Part shown: positions 15,245 through 23,775 of the stretch, one piece after another
Layout of the letters: every line of letters starts with the position of its first letter
Numbering within the stretch: position 1 is the stretch's first letter
Assembly (NCBI GenBank): GCA_964600025.1
Contig: CAZRHJ010000025.1
Span: forward strand, 1 to 27,959
Reading direction: 5' to 3'
Origin: JADFUS01 sp964600025
Lineage (GTDB): Bacteria > Bacteroidota > Bacteroidia > Bacteroidales > Rikenellaceae
Length of the DNA: 27,959 nt
Translations under genes and position numbers: made by a program
The notes under the pieces: generated by a model
Told to the model about the DNA's origin: nothing
Seen by the model: the letters and a program-made list of their open reading frames with translations, nothing else
The model's database searches: none

Positions 15245-17653
15245 TTATTTTTTAGTAGTCGTTTTCTTTGCTGTTGTTTTTTTAGCAACAGTAGTTTTCT
15301 TAGTTGTAGTAGTTTTTTTGGTTGTAGCCTTTTTAGTTACAGTTTTCTTTGTTGCTGTTTTCTTAGTGGCAGTTTTACGTTTAGAAACAGTTGGCTCACT
15401 TGCTTTCACAATAGCCATTGCGTCCTCAAAAGAAATATCTTTCAGCGTTTCTCGCTTTTCTTTGTCTACTTTATAGTTACCACCGTCATAACAAATATAA
15501 GCACCAAAACGACCATTCAAAATTTGTAGTTTTTCATCTTGCTCAAAAGTTTTCAAAATTTTCTCTAAATCACTCTTGCGTTTTTGCTCAATCAAAGCCA
15601 CACTTTCTTCAAATGTAATTGTATAAGGGCTAAAATCTTTTGGGATAGATACAAATTTATTATCGTGGCGAACATACGCTCCAAAACGACCAATACCGAT
15701 AGTTACAACCTTATCTTCAAACTCACCAACTTGACGAGGTAATTGGAACAACACCAAAGCCTCTTCCAAAGTAACAGTTTCAATTAATTGTCCTTGTTTA
15801 AGTCCAGCATAACTTGGAGAATCATCATTCTCACCCAACTGTACCATTGCTCCAAAACGTCCCATACGAGAATAAACGTTTTTGCCCGATTTTGGGTCTT
15901 GACCAAGCAAACGCATTTCTTGTGTGGCATAACCACCCTCTTGCTCAGATGCTTGTTCTACTGTTTTGTGGAAATTACCATAAAAACCGTGTAACATATC
16001 TCGCCACATAGTTTTACCCTCAGCAATATCATCAAAACTCTTCTCAACATTTGCAGTAAAGTTGTAATCCAAAATATTTGGGAAATGAGATTTCAGATAA
16101 TCATTCACAATCATACCTATATCCGTAGGAAATAGTTTTGATTTATCTGCACCTGTATTTTCAGTTTTTGTTGTATATTCAATATTTTGACCTTTTACAG
16201 TCATAACTTTGTATTCTCTGATAGTCCCCTCTCTATCTTCTTTCAACACATAACCACGGTTAATGATTGTAGTAATAGTCGGAGCATAAGTAGAAGGACG
16301 ACCAATTCCAAGTTCTTCAAGATGTTTTACCAATGAAGCCTCACTGTAACGTGATGGACGTTGTTCAAAACGTTCTGTTGCCTCAATTAAATCATAATCC
16401 ATACTATCTCCAACAGTCATTGCTGGCAACAAAGAATCGTCTTTTGATGAAGAATAAAGTTTCAAGAAACCATCAAATACAACCACTTCACCCTTTGCCT
16501 CAAATGGATAAGGGATTTGATTATATTCAACCTTAATAGTGGTTCTTTCAAGTTGAGCATCTGCCATTTGCGACGCAACTGCTCTATTCCAAATCAAACT
16601 ATAAAGTTTTTGTTCTTGTTGCGAACCATTAATTTTTTGGTTCTCAAAATATGTAGGTCTAATAGCCTCGTGAGCCTCTTGTGCCCCTTTGGTTTTAGTA
16701 CTGTATTTTCTAACTTTCAGATACTGTTCACCGTAATTAGTTTTGATTGTCGAAGATATAGCATTAATAGCATCTACCGACAAATTCACAGAGTCGGTAC
16801 GCATATAAGTAATATATCCAGATTCATACAAAGACTGAGCAACACGCATTGTTTGACTAACCGAATAGCCCAATTTACGACTTGCCTCTTGTTGTAAAGT
16901 TGAAGTAGTAAAAGGAGCAGATGGAGTACGTGTAGCCGGTTTTGTATCTATTGCCGAAACACTATATGCCTTGCCAATACAATTTTTAACAAAATCATAA
17001 GCCTCACTCTCCGAACTAAATCTATGGCTTACCTCAGTTTTGATACTTCCCTTAGAATTAAAAAACTGAGCATTTATTTTGTAAAAAGATTCAGGTACAA
17101 ATTTAATAATCTCCCTTTCACGCTCTACTATCAAACGTACAGCAACAGATTGCACACGACCTGCCGACAAAGATGGTCTAATTTTTCGCCACAAAACTGG
17201 TGAAAGTTCAAAACCTACAAGTCTATCCAAAGCACGACGAGCTTGTTGTGCATCAACCAAATTTATGTTTATACTACGAGGATTTTGGATTGCATTTTTG
17301 ATTGCAGAAGATGTTATCTCGTGAAATACAATTCTATTATTAGCATTAACATCAAGATTAAGAACCTGAGCCAAGTGCCAAGCAATAGCCTCTCCCTCAC
17401 GGTCTTCATCGGACGCCAACCAAACTTGTTTAACAGTTTTAAGTGATTTTTTAAGTTCCGAAACTATGTTTTTTTTGTCAGCAGAGACTTCATAGTCCAA
17501 TTCAAAATTATTTTGAGTATCTATACCCAAACCTTTTGAAGGCAAATCTCTAATATGACCAAAACTTGATTTTACAACATAATCCTTACCCAATATCTTT
17601 TCTATTGTTTTTGCCTTCGCAGGGGACTCAACAATAACTAAATTTTCACTCAT
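15245..17653 (-). CDS. topA: DNA topoisomerase I (type IA)
   Basis: This enzyme relaxes negative supercoils by cutting one strand. The Toprim domain shows VESPAKAKTIEKIL (8-21, Glu9) and LASDEDREGEAIAWH (79-93, Asp82 and Asp84). SLSAGRVQSVAVRL (161-174) and ITYMRTDSVNLS carry the catalytic Tyr283. From about residue 590 come three topoisomerase C-terminal repeats, each around GRFGAM or GRFGAY; no Cys-rich zinc ribbons are seen, unlike the E. coli enzyme. Residues 755-802 form a tail of K, T and A in TTKK/TAKK units, probably for DNA binding. It is the last gene of an operon with the glycogen-synthase-like and DUF4270 genes (25 bases after the latter). The 802-residue length is normal. Confidence 0.97.
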   Translation of the reverse strand: MSENLVIVESPAKAKTIEKILGKDYVVKSSFGHIRDLPSKGLGIDTQNNFELDYEVSADKKNIVSELKKSLKTVKQVWLASDEDREGEAIAWHLAQVLNLDVNANNRIVFHEITSSAIKNAIQNPRSININLVDAQQARRALDRLVGFELSPVLWRKIRPSLSAGRVQSVAVRLIVEREREIIKFVPESFYKINAQFFNSKGSIKTEVSHRFSSESEAYDFVKNCIGKAYSVSAIDTKPATRTPSAPFTTSTLQQEASRKLGYSVSQTMRVAQSLYESGYITYMRTDSVNLSVDAINAISSTIKTNYGEQYLKVRKYSTKTKGAQEAHEAIRPTYFENQKINGSQQEQKLYSLIWNRAVASQMADAQLERTTIKVEYNQIPYPFEAKGEVVVFDGFLKLYSSSKDDSLLPAMTVGDSMDYDLIEATERFEQRPSRYSEASLVKHLEELGIGRPSTYAPTITTIINRGYVLKEDREGTIREYKVMTVKGQNIEYTTKTENTGADKSKLFPTDIGMIVNDYLKSHFPNILDYNFTANVEKSFDDIAEGKTMWRDMLHGFYGNFHKTVEQASEQEGGYATQEMRLLGQDPKSGKNVYSRMGRFGAMVQLGENDDSPSYAGLKQGQLIETVTLEEALVLFQLPRQVGEFEDKVVTIGIGRFGAYVRHDNKFVSIPKDFSPYTITFEESVALIEQKRKSDLEKILKTFEQDEKLQILNGRFGAYICYDGGNYKVDKEKRETLKDISFEDAMAIVKASEPTVSKRKTATKKTATKKTVTKKATTKKTTTTKKTTVAKKTTAKKTTTKK

Positions 17654-17678
17654 AAGTTACTTATTATATAGTATTGTG

Positions 17679-19100
17679 TTATTTAGAAACACAATAAGTT
17701 AGTTTAAGTTTAATTTTGTTTTCGGCAGTATTTCCAATTTTAACCAAACGGTCTTTAAACAAATCAGACTCCGAAACCACAACGTCCAAAGATGAATATT
17801 TTGTTTTATTGTTAAGTAATTTTTGAACATAACTTGTAATATTCATTTTATAGACCATTTTATCTCTATTAAGTTTGCCATCAAACACATTTACGTCAAA
17901 TTCATTATTTTCCAAATTAAAATCTGGCATATAGTGTGCCCCATCAAAATAGTAATACATACCAAAACCTACTGGCGAATTGTTCAAAGCACCAATGGCA
18001 GAATTAACAACAGGGATTTCAAGTTCTGCACTATTTACAATAATTGCAGCCGAAGGAGAATCTTCAAGTTGTTCTTTAAGTCGATTAATTTCTTCAACAG
18101 GGAACTTCAATTTGGTTTTCAATCCCAACATTGACGACACATAGGAATAATTGTAAACACTCAACGAATCGTTTACAACTGCTGGGTCAGCTCCAAAACT
18201 CTCACTTGCAAAACTTCTATCATTGTGAATAGTCGTAACCGCTTGATTGTATAGTTCTTTACCGTTTAGGTGAGAAAATTCTATAATAAAAGAAGTATCC
18301 TCTTTTTTATTTTCCTCCTCAAATTTTTTCTTATTGTAAGCCTCACAGTAAATATGACTTTCATTAGGTGTAAGTTTCAAAATAACACCATCACTATAAG
18401 TTGTACGAGGTACAAAGCAAAAACCTTTTATTTTTTTTCTAAACAAAGAATCTTTCTGGTAATCATTTTCGTAAGAAAGCATACTCAAACTATCCATAAA
18501 TGCTTTTGGCAATTTTGCTACCAAAATACCATTGTTATTTTTTATAGCATCTTGAACATCAACAGTAAATGTAGTCAATGGTTCAGATTTGATATATTTT
18601 TTGTAGTCAAATGATGAATAGTAAGGGTCGTTATAATCACTCGGAGCAAATTGTTGAGAAATAACATTCGTAGGTTTTCTAAAATTCTTATCCAACTGAT
18701 ACATATCCACTACCAAAGGATAAGATATATTCCCTTCATAAGATGCAATTTTAAGTTTAAGAATACAAGAATCCACAACATACTCATCTTTCAAATTCAA
18801 TGTAGAAGAAGTCAAATTCGTAATTGCCTCTGTGGTATAAACCATTTCAACCTTTCCGAGTCTTGGAGAAATATGCGACCCCAGATAAGTATTTAAAAGA
18901 GAACTAACTTGAAATGAATCAACACTTTGAGTATAAAGTGTAAATCCTGTAATTTCGTCTTTTACAATTTGCAGTTTATCTTTTTCTGGAATAATATCAT
19001 TTCCAATTTCGTTATTAACTTTAACGCAAGACACTACTGCACTGCCCAAAACAAGCACTGCAAATAGATTTAATAATTTATTTATTGATAATTTTATCAT
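17679..19100 (-). CDS. DUF4270 lipoprotein
   Basis: The 473-residue product has a signal peptide ending in VVSC (Cys25 probably lipidated), followed by VNNEIGNDIIPEKDKLQI, typical of the start of DUF4270 lipoproteins of Bacteroidota. The body alternates strand-like stretches (VDSCILKLKIASYEGNISYP, AIIVNSAELEIPV) and ends in a conserved-looking LKLTYCVSK. No catalytic motif is visible and the function is unknown. The gene starts inside the glycogen-synthase-like gene (23-base overlap), which suggests coupled translation, and topA follows after 25 bases. Confidence 0.82.
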   Translation of the reverse strand: MIKLSINKLLNLFAVLVLGSAVVSCVKVNNEIGNDIIPEKDKLQIVKDEITGFTLYTQSVDSFQVSSLLNTYLGSHISPRLGKVEMVYTTEAITNLTSSTLNLKDEYVVDSCILKLKIASYEGNISYPLVVDMYQLDKNFRKPTNVISQQFAPSDYNDPYYSSFDYKKYIKSEPLTTFTVDVQDAIKNNNGILVAKLPKAFMDSLSMLSYENDYQKDSLFRKKIKGFCFVPRTTYSDGVILKLTPNESHIYCEAYNKKKFEEENKKEDTSFIIEFSHLNGKELYNQAVTTIHNDRSFASESFGADPAVVNDSLSVYNYSYVSSMLGLKTKLKFPVEEINRLKEQLEDSPSAAIIVNSAELEIPVVNSAIGALNNSPVGFGMYYYFDGAHYMPDFNLENNEFDVNVFDGKLNRDKMVYKMNITSYVQKLLNNKTKYSSLDVVVSESDLFKDRLVKIGNTAENKIKLKLTYCVSK

Positions 19101-19887
19101 ATATTTCTTTGTATGAACTCACAAAATCTTCTTTTGATGGACAGAAAACATCAACACCTAATTCTTTTGCTGTTTTGACCACTTCACAATCCATCATCTC
19201 TTCTGGAACAATCAATCCATCACAGTAACCTAACGCAAAACGCATAATATTTTGGTATGTAGGAGCTCCTATATTTTCAAGATTTTTAACATCAATATCC
19301 TGCTCTGCCAATTTTTCTATAAAATTTTCATCAAAAGTATTATCAAAACCTTCGTCATAAAGCGAAAGGACAATTTTTGAAGATTCAAACAAAGGATTAC
19401 CTTGATAGGTTAATTTCACAAGTATAGGCACCAAAGCCGAGAACCAACTATTACAGTGAATAACAGAAGGACTCCATTGAAGTTTGATGATAGTTTCTAA
19501 AACTCCACGACCATAGAACATCATTCTCTCGTCATTGTCTTGACAGAAAACGCCGTTTTCGTCTTTTAGTTCTACTTTTCTATGGAAATAGTCGTCATTG
19601 TCGATAAAATAGACCTGCATACGAGCCGAAGTAATAGACGCAACTTTAATCACCAGCTGATGATCACAATCATTAATTACTATATTTTTACCAGACAAAC
19701 GGATTACTTCGTGAAGTTGATTACGTCTTTCGTTGATAGAACCAAAACGAGGCATAAATGTTCTGATTTCCATACCGTTTTCTTGCATTGCCTGAGGAAG
19801 ATTTCTACACAAATCCGACTCACAATCCTCTGCAAGATAAGGTTTTAGTTTACTGCAAACATATAAGACTTTATTTTTGCCACTCAT
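19078..19887 (-). CDS. Stand-alone glycogen-synthase-like protein (GT5 N-terminal half)
   Basis: The 269-residue protein resembles only the first Rossmann-type half of ADP-glucose glycogen synthases. VLYVCSKLKPYLAEDCESDL (7-26) stands where synthases have the ADP-glucose loop KVGGLADV, and that loop is missing. FMPRFGSINERRNQ (44-57) and VIHCNSWFSALVPILVK (142-158, synthases have HCHDWHTALVP) follow. The C-terminal nucleotide-sugar half is absent, so catalysis is unlikely. Similar short proteins next to DUF4270 occur widely in Bacteroidota, so this is a family trait and not a local truncation. The start is the ATG at 19885-19887; an ORF extension of 32 codons upstream contains the promoter and is rejected. 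It is first in the operon with DUF4270 and topA. Role unknown. Confidence 0.8.
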   Translation of the reverse strand: MSGKNKVLYVCSKLKPYLAEDCESDLCRNLPQAMQENGMEIRTFMPRFGSINERRNQLHEVIRLSGKNIVINDCDHQLVIKVASITSARMQVYFIDNDDYFHRKVELKDENGVFCQDNDERMMFYGRGVLETIIKLQWSPSVIHCNSWFSALVPILVKLTYQGNPLFESSKIVLSLYDEGFDNTFDENFIEKLAEQDIDVKNLENIGAPTYQNIMRFALGYCDGLIVPEEMMDCEVVKTAKELGVDVFCPSKEDFVSSYKEIYDKIINK

Positions 19888-19920
19888 TATAACAGACTTT
19901 TTAAAAATTGATAAGTTTTG

Positions 19921-19951
19921 CAAAGATAGTAATTTATTTTCAACTATCAAA
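19921..19951 (-). promoter_or_regulatory. Promoter of the GT5-like / DUF4270 / topA operon
   Basis: On the minus strand TTTG (19951 to 19948), 19 bases, then TATCTTTG (19928 to 19921) match the Bacteroidota -33/-7 promoter well. Transcription would start near 19914, about 27 bases before the ATG at 19887. Confidence 0.75.
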
Positions 19952-20050
19952 CCAATTTTGCCAATTAGTTTACTACTCCACATTAAACAAAGCTTTTAGC
20001 AGTATTGACAAAAAAGCAAGAAAATATTATGATACAAAAGAAAAATATGT

Positions 20051-20058
20051 TATTTTTG
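20051..20058 (+). promoter_or_regulatory. -7 box of the TlpA-like gene
   Basis: TATTTTTG matches TAnnTTTG 42 bases before the ATG at 20101. No good -33 box sits 19-21 bases upstream. It may drive the whole plus-strand run to the end of the window. Confidence 0.45.
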
Positions 20059-20100
20059 TCAGCGGTTAAAAAGTCAATAAAAAAGAATACATAATATACT

Positions 20101-21252
20101 ATGAAACTTACTAAACTATTTTTATTTGCACTTATTGCAGTGCTGTTTTGTTCTTGTTCGAGCAACAATGCTTCTATCGAAGGAAAATTTGCTGGCATTA
20201 AAAACAAAAAGATAATAATGGAAGAAATGACATCAAATGCCGTGTTCTTCTTGGACTCTACTCGTACAAACGACAACGGAGAATTTGATTTCAAATATAA
20301 TTTTGAAAACAGCAACCCTGTGTTCTTACGTATCAGACACGAAAATGATTTCATTATTCTTATAGCAAAACCAAAAGACAAAATAGAAATTAATTCTATG
20401 CTAAATTTGTCAAGCAATTATATTGTAAACGGTTCGGAAGACTCAGAGCGTATTCGCACACTGAACAACACTCTTACACAAAACTACGAAGAGATTTACA
20501 GACTTACAAACGATTACAACAATGCTTCTGACAAAGAATCAAGAGATAAAATTTCTTATGCAATAGCAAACAGATATATCTCACAAAAACAAGAAAGCAT
20601 TAGATTTTTGATTAAAAACTCAAAATCACTTGCATCACTTGTTGCCCTTTACCAAATTATGCCAAACGGGGTTTCAATTTTTGGAGAAGACAAAGACTTA
20701 CAGTATTTCAAATTAGTTTCAGACTCATTAACATCTATCTACCCAGACAACAAATATGTTTTAAGTCTTAACAACACCATCAAAAATTTTGAAAACAGTC
20801 AAAACATAAACGACATTATTAGTGATGCAGTTATCAACGACAATACAGTATCTTACCCAGAAATATCTTTACCAGACAAAAACGGAAAGATTATTAATCT
20901 TTCTGACTTGCAAGGCAAAGTAATTATGTTGGTATTCTGGAATCCTTACCAAAAATCTTCGGTATTGCTTAACACTGAACTTAAAGAAGTTTACTCTGCG
21001 TACTCAGAAAAAGGCTTAGAAATTTATCAAGTATCACTTGACTCAAACCTACCTGCATTTATACAACGCACAAACACACAACAAATTCCTTGGGTGTCTG
21101 TTTGCGACATCAAAGCACAAAACTCTGTTTTGATACGCACCTACAACATTCAAGCAATTCCAGAGAACTACATCATCAATCGCAACGGAGATATTGTTGG
21201 AAAATCTCTTTGGGGAAACAACCTTATCAACAAGCTAAACACTCTATTCTAA
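20101..21252 (+). CDS. TlpA-like thioredoxin-fold lipoprotein, lacking the CxxC motif
   Basis: This 383-residue lipoprotein starts with a hydrophobic leader and Cys17/Cys19, of which Cys19 follows the better lipobox serine. Residues about 25-115 resemble the DUF4369 domain (IEGKFAGIKNKKIIMEEM). A helical linker follows, then a TlpA/AhpC-type thioredoxin domain from about 245 (PEISLPDKNGKIINLSDLQG, VIMLVFW at 274-280). Where FWxxWCxxC is expected it reads FWNPYQKSSV, so both redox cysteines are missing. The later cis-proline segment QAIPENYIINRNGDIVG is kept. The fold therefore seems present but disulfide chemistry is not expected; it may bind a partner or a ligand. The gene for an LpxH-type hydrolase follows after 7 bases. 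Confidence 0.82.
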   Translation: MKLTKLFLFALIAVLFCSCSSNNASIEGKFAGIKNKKIIMEEMTSNAVFFLDSTRTNDNGEFDFKYNFENSNPVFLRIRHENDFIILIAKPKDKIEINSMLNLSSNYIVNGSEDSERIRTLNNTLTQNYEEIYRLTNDYNNASDKESRDKISYAIANRYISQKQESIRFLIKNSKSLASLVALYQIMPNGVSIFGEDKDLQYFKLVSDSLTSIYPDNKYVLSLNNTIKNFENSQNINDIISDAVINDNTVSYPEISLPDKNGKIINLSDLQGKVIMLVFWNPYQKSSVLLNTELKEVYSAYSEKGLEIYQVSLDSNLPAFIQRTNTQQIPWVSVCDIKAQNSVLIRTYNIQAIPENYIINRNGDIVGKSLWGNNLINKLNTLF

Positions 21253-21259
21253 TATTATT

Positions 21260-22021
21260 TTGGATAAAGAAAAGAAAATATACTTTGCCTCAGACGTACA
21301 CTTAGGCATACACAAAGACCAGTCTACAAGAGATAAACACAACAGTGTGTTTATCTCTTGGTTGGATATGGTGCAGAGTGATGCAGAGAAAATATTTCTT
21401 CTTGGAGATATTTTTGACTTTTGGATAGAATTCAGAAATGTTATTCCAAATTCATACGGCAAAGTTCTTTCAAAACTACGTGAATTGTGCGACAAAGGTA
21501 TAGAAATTCACTTTTTCATAGGCAACCACGATATGTGGACATTCGGTTTTTTGGAGAAAGAAATAGGACTAATTATCCACACATTACCCGAAAAATTCAC
21601 ACTTTATTCCAAAAAAATGGTACTCGGACACGGTCATAACCTAAATATGAACGACTCTCTAACACTCAAAATTATGAACCTTTGTTTTGGCTCAAAATTT
21701 GTATATAAGATTGCCACTACCATTATTCACCCCGATTTGATAATGAGTGTTGGACGCAAGTGGTCACGCCACAACCGTTACCGCAAAGCCATATCTCACC
21801 AATTCCGAGGCGAGAACGAATCTATCACAAAATACTGTAATATGTGGTTTGATAATGATTCAGACGTAGATTATTTTGTATTTGGGCATCTACATACTCC
21901 TACAAAATATCCACTGGCAAACAATCGTTCAGTACTTTTCATTCTTGGCGAATGGATAGAAAACCCGATTTACGGCACACTAAACCCTAATGGAGAATTT
22001 ACATTGTCAGAATGGCAATAA
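21260..22021 (+). CDS. lpxH: UDP-2,3-diacylglucosamine diphosphatase, LpxH-type
   Basis: This metallophosphoesterase should hydrolyse UDP-2,3-diacylglucosamine to lipid X in lipid A synthesis, at the inner face of the cytoplasmic membrane. The metal-binding blocks are all present: FASDVHLG (9-16), LLGDIFDFW (47-55), FIGNHDMW (86-93), LGHGHNL (122-128) and FGHLHTP near residue 210. The 253-residue length fits. The start is TTG at 21260-21262, because the first block begins 9 residues later and no ATG is available upstream in frame. It lies 7 bases after the TlpA-like gene. Other LpxH/YbbF relatives with different substrates exist, so the exact reaction is inferred. Confidence 0.85.
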   Translation: MDKEKKIYFASDVHLGIHKDQSTRDKHNSVFISWLDMVQSDAEKIFLLGDIFDFWIEFRNVIPNSYGKVLSKLRELCDKGIEIHFFIGNHDMWTFGFLEKEIGLIIHTLPEKFTLYSKKMVLGHGHNLNMNDSLTLKIMNLCFGSKFVYKIATTIIHPDLIMSVGRKWSRHNRYRKAISHQFRGENESITKYCNMWFDNDSDVDYFVFGHLHTPTKYPLANNRSVLFILGEWIENPIYGTLNPNGEFTLSEWQ

Positions 22022-22046
22022 AAACACAAAATAAATTTCAATTTAT

Positions 22047-23711
22047 ATGAATTGGTTAGCAGAACTTTTTGTAGGTGAGGGTGTTATGCACTCCTGCATT
22101 ATCATAGCAGCAGTTTCGGCTGTTGGCATCATACTTGGCAAGGTACGAATATTTGGCATATCGCTGGGTATTTCGTTTGTGTTTTTTATGGGTATCGTTG
22201 CAGGCCATTTCAATATGGGCTTAGACCCAGTTGTTGCCGAATTTGCCCAAAGTTTTGGACTATGTTTATTTGTTTTCACATTGGGACTACAAGTAGGACC
22301 ATCATTTTTTAGTTCGCTACGTTCGGGAGGTATGACACTAAATTTATTGTCTATTGCCGTAATGATATTAAATATAGTACTTATCGTGCTAATATCAACA
22401 TTTACCACTATTCCATTCAACCAAATGGTGGGCGTAATGGCAGGAGCAGTTACCAATACTCCCGCACTTGGTGCTGCCCAACAATCTCTTGCCCAACTTG
22501 GCATAGCGTCCCAACAAGACATCACAGATATGGCACTTGCGTGTGCAGTTTCGTATCCACTGGGTGTTGTGAGTGTAATATTTGTAATAGCATTTTTCAA
22601 TAATATTTTCAGTCCCAAAGTAGGTATCACTACTGGCGACGCAGAAGACACTACCCCAGCCGAAAAACAACCCGTTATTTCTGGTGTTATCATCACGAAC
22701 AAAGATTTTGATGGTGTCGAAATAAAAAATTTCCGAGCTTTAACATCATCAAAAATGATTGTTTCGAGGGTGTTACGTCAAGGCGAAGAGATTTTGGCTT
22801 TACCCGAAACCCAAATAAAACTGAACGACAAACTACTTATCACAGTCTCACAAGCCAACAAAGAGCGTGTATTAGGAATTTTGGGCGAACAGTGCGACAT
22901 CAAATGGTCAACACTTGATTCAGACTTGGTTTCACGCAAAATTTTTGTTACAAAAAGTGAAATAAATGGCAAAACTTTGGCACAACTTTCCATACGCAAG
23001 AATTATCACGTAAATATCACAAGAGTCAATCGTGCAGGTGTATTTTTGATAGCCGAAAACGATTTACAGATTTTTATTGGCGACAAATTAGTCCTTGTAG
23101 GAGCAGAGAAAGACGTTAAAAGAGTTGAAAAATTAGTAGGTAATGCTATCAAAAAAATTGAAGAACCTCACCTTTTCACTATTTTTACAGGTATCGTTTT
23201 GGGTTTGATTATTGGTTCAGTTCCAATCATTATCCCCGGAGTTTCTGTACCTATCAAGATGGGTTTGGCAGGTGGAACAATCATAGTTGGTATATTAATG
23301 GGAGCATTTGGCTACCGATTCAAGTTCAACACCTACACTACCAACAGTGCAAATTTAATGCTACGTGAAGTAGGTATCATTATGTATTTGTCCGCATTAG
23401 GGATAGTTTCTGGCGGTGGATTTGTAGATTCTATTCTAAATGGCAACGGACTACTGTGGCTTATGTGGAGTATTGTTGTAAGTATCGTACCAATTTTACT
23501 TGTAGGATTTGTAGCAATCAAATTTATGAAAAAGGATTTAGCCACTATTTTGGGAATGTTGTGTGGCAGTATGGCTAACCCTCCTTCACTATCCTACACC
23601 ACCGAAGTTACAGCCAAAAACTCTCCTGCGGTAGCTTATGCTACTGTATATCCACTAACAATGTTTTTGCGAGTGGTTACAGCACAGATATTAGTAATGA
23701 TATTTGTGTAG
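22047..23711 (+). CDS. AspT/YidE-type membrane transporter with RCK domains
   Basis: The 554-residue protein has two blocks of hydrophobic helices (about 10-185 and 375-554) around a cytosolic middle part. The blocks carry the family marks LGLQVGPSFFSSLRSGG (about 89-105), GAVTNTPALGAAQQSL (about 133-148), and a second-half counterpart GSMANPPSLSYTTE. The middle has two RCK_C/TrkA-C domains (VLRQGEEILALPETQIKLND and VFLIAENDLQIFIGDKLVLV). This is the aspartate:alanine exchanger superfamily group that includes YidE and YbjL; substrate unknown. The gene is 25 bases after the lpxH-type gene. It is not adjacent to an aspartate decarboxylase, so aspartate exchange is not supported. Confidence 0.88.
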   Translation: MNWLAELFVGEGVMHSCIIIAAVSAVGIILGKVRIFGISLGISFVFFMGIVAGHFNMGLDPVVAEFAQSFGLCLFVFTLGLQVGPSFFSSLRSGGMTLNLLSIAVMILNIVLIVLISTFTTIPFNQMVGVMAGAVTNTPALGAAQQSLAQLGIASQQDITDMALACAVSYPLGVVSVIFVIAFFNNIFSPKVGITTGDAEDTTPAEKQPVISGVIITNKDFDGVEIKNFRALTSSKMIVSRVLRQGEEILALPETQIKLNDKLLITVSQANKERVLGILGEQCDIKWSTLDSDLVSRKIFVTKSEINGKTLAQLSIRKNYHVNITRVNRAGVFLIAENDLQIFIGDKLVLVGAEKDVKRVEKLVGNAIKKIEEPHLFTIFTGIVLGLIIGSVPIIIPGVSVPIKMGLAGGTIIVGILMGAFGYRFKFNTYTTNSANLMLREVGIIMYLSALGIVSGGGFVDSILNGNGLLWLMWSIVVSIVPILLVGFVAIKFMKKDLATILGMLCGSMANPPSLSYTTEVTAKNSPAVAYATVYPLTMFLRVVTAQILVMIFV

Positions 23712-23725
23712 CTATTATTTGTATG

Positions 23726-23750
23726 GTATGTAATTTATTCATACCTTTAT
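23726..23750 (+). terminator. Weak hairpin between transporter and RNase R genes
   Basis: GGTATG (23726-23731), nine bases, CATACC (23741-23746) followed by TTTAT form a short hairpin. The stem is only 6 bp and the T-run is poor, so it might slow transcription in the 64-base gap between the genes but is not a strong terminator. Confidence 0.3.
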
Positions 23751-23775
23751 AAAAATAAAATTTATACTATTTGTT

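Noticed and set aside
15245..15390. Tandem DNA repeat or CRISPR-like array
   Set aside because: The repetition is the codon pattern of the K/T/A tail of TopA; there are no spacers or constant repeats.
19983..20417. 144-residue minus-strand frame opposite the start of the TlpA-like gene
   Set aside because: Its hydrophobic residues are the antisense of the lipoprotein leader and flanking A/T-rich DNA. No motif or homology is recognised.
22043..22702. 219-residue minus-strand frame opposite the transporter gene
   Set aside because: It is the antisense of a strongly recognised coding sequence, has no family resemblance, and no promoter box; it reflects codon bias of the real gene.
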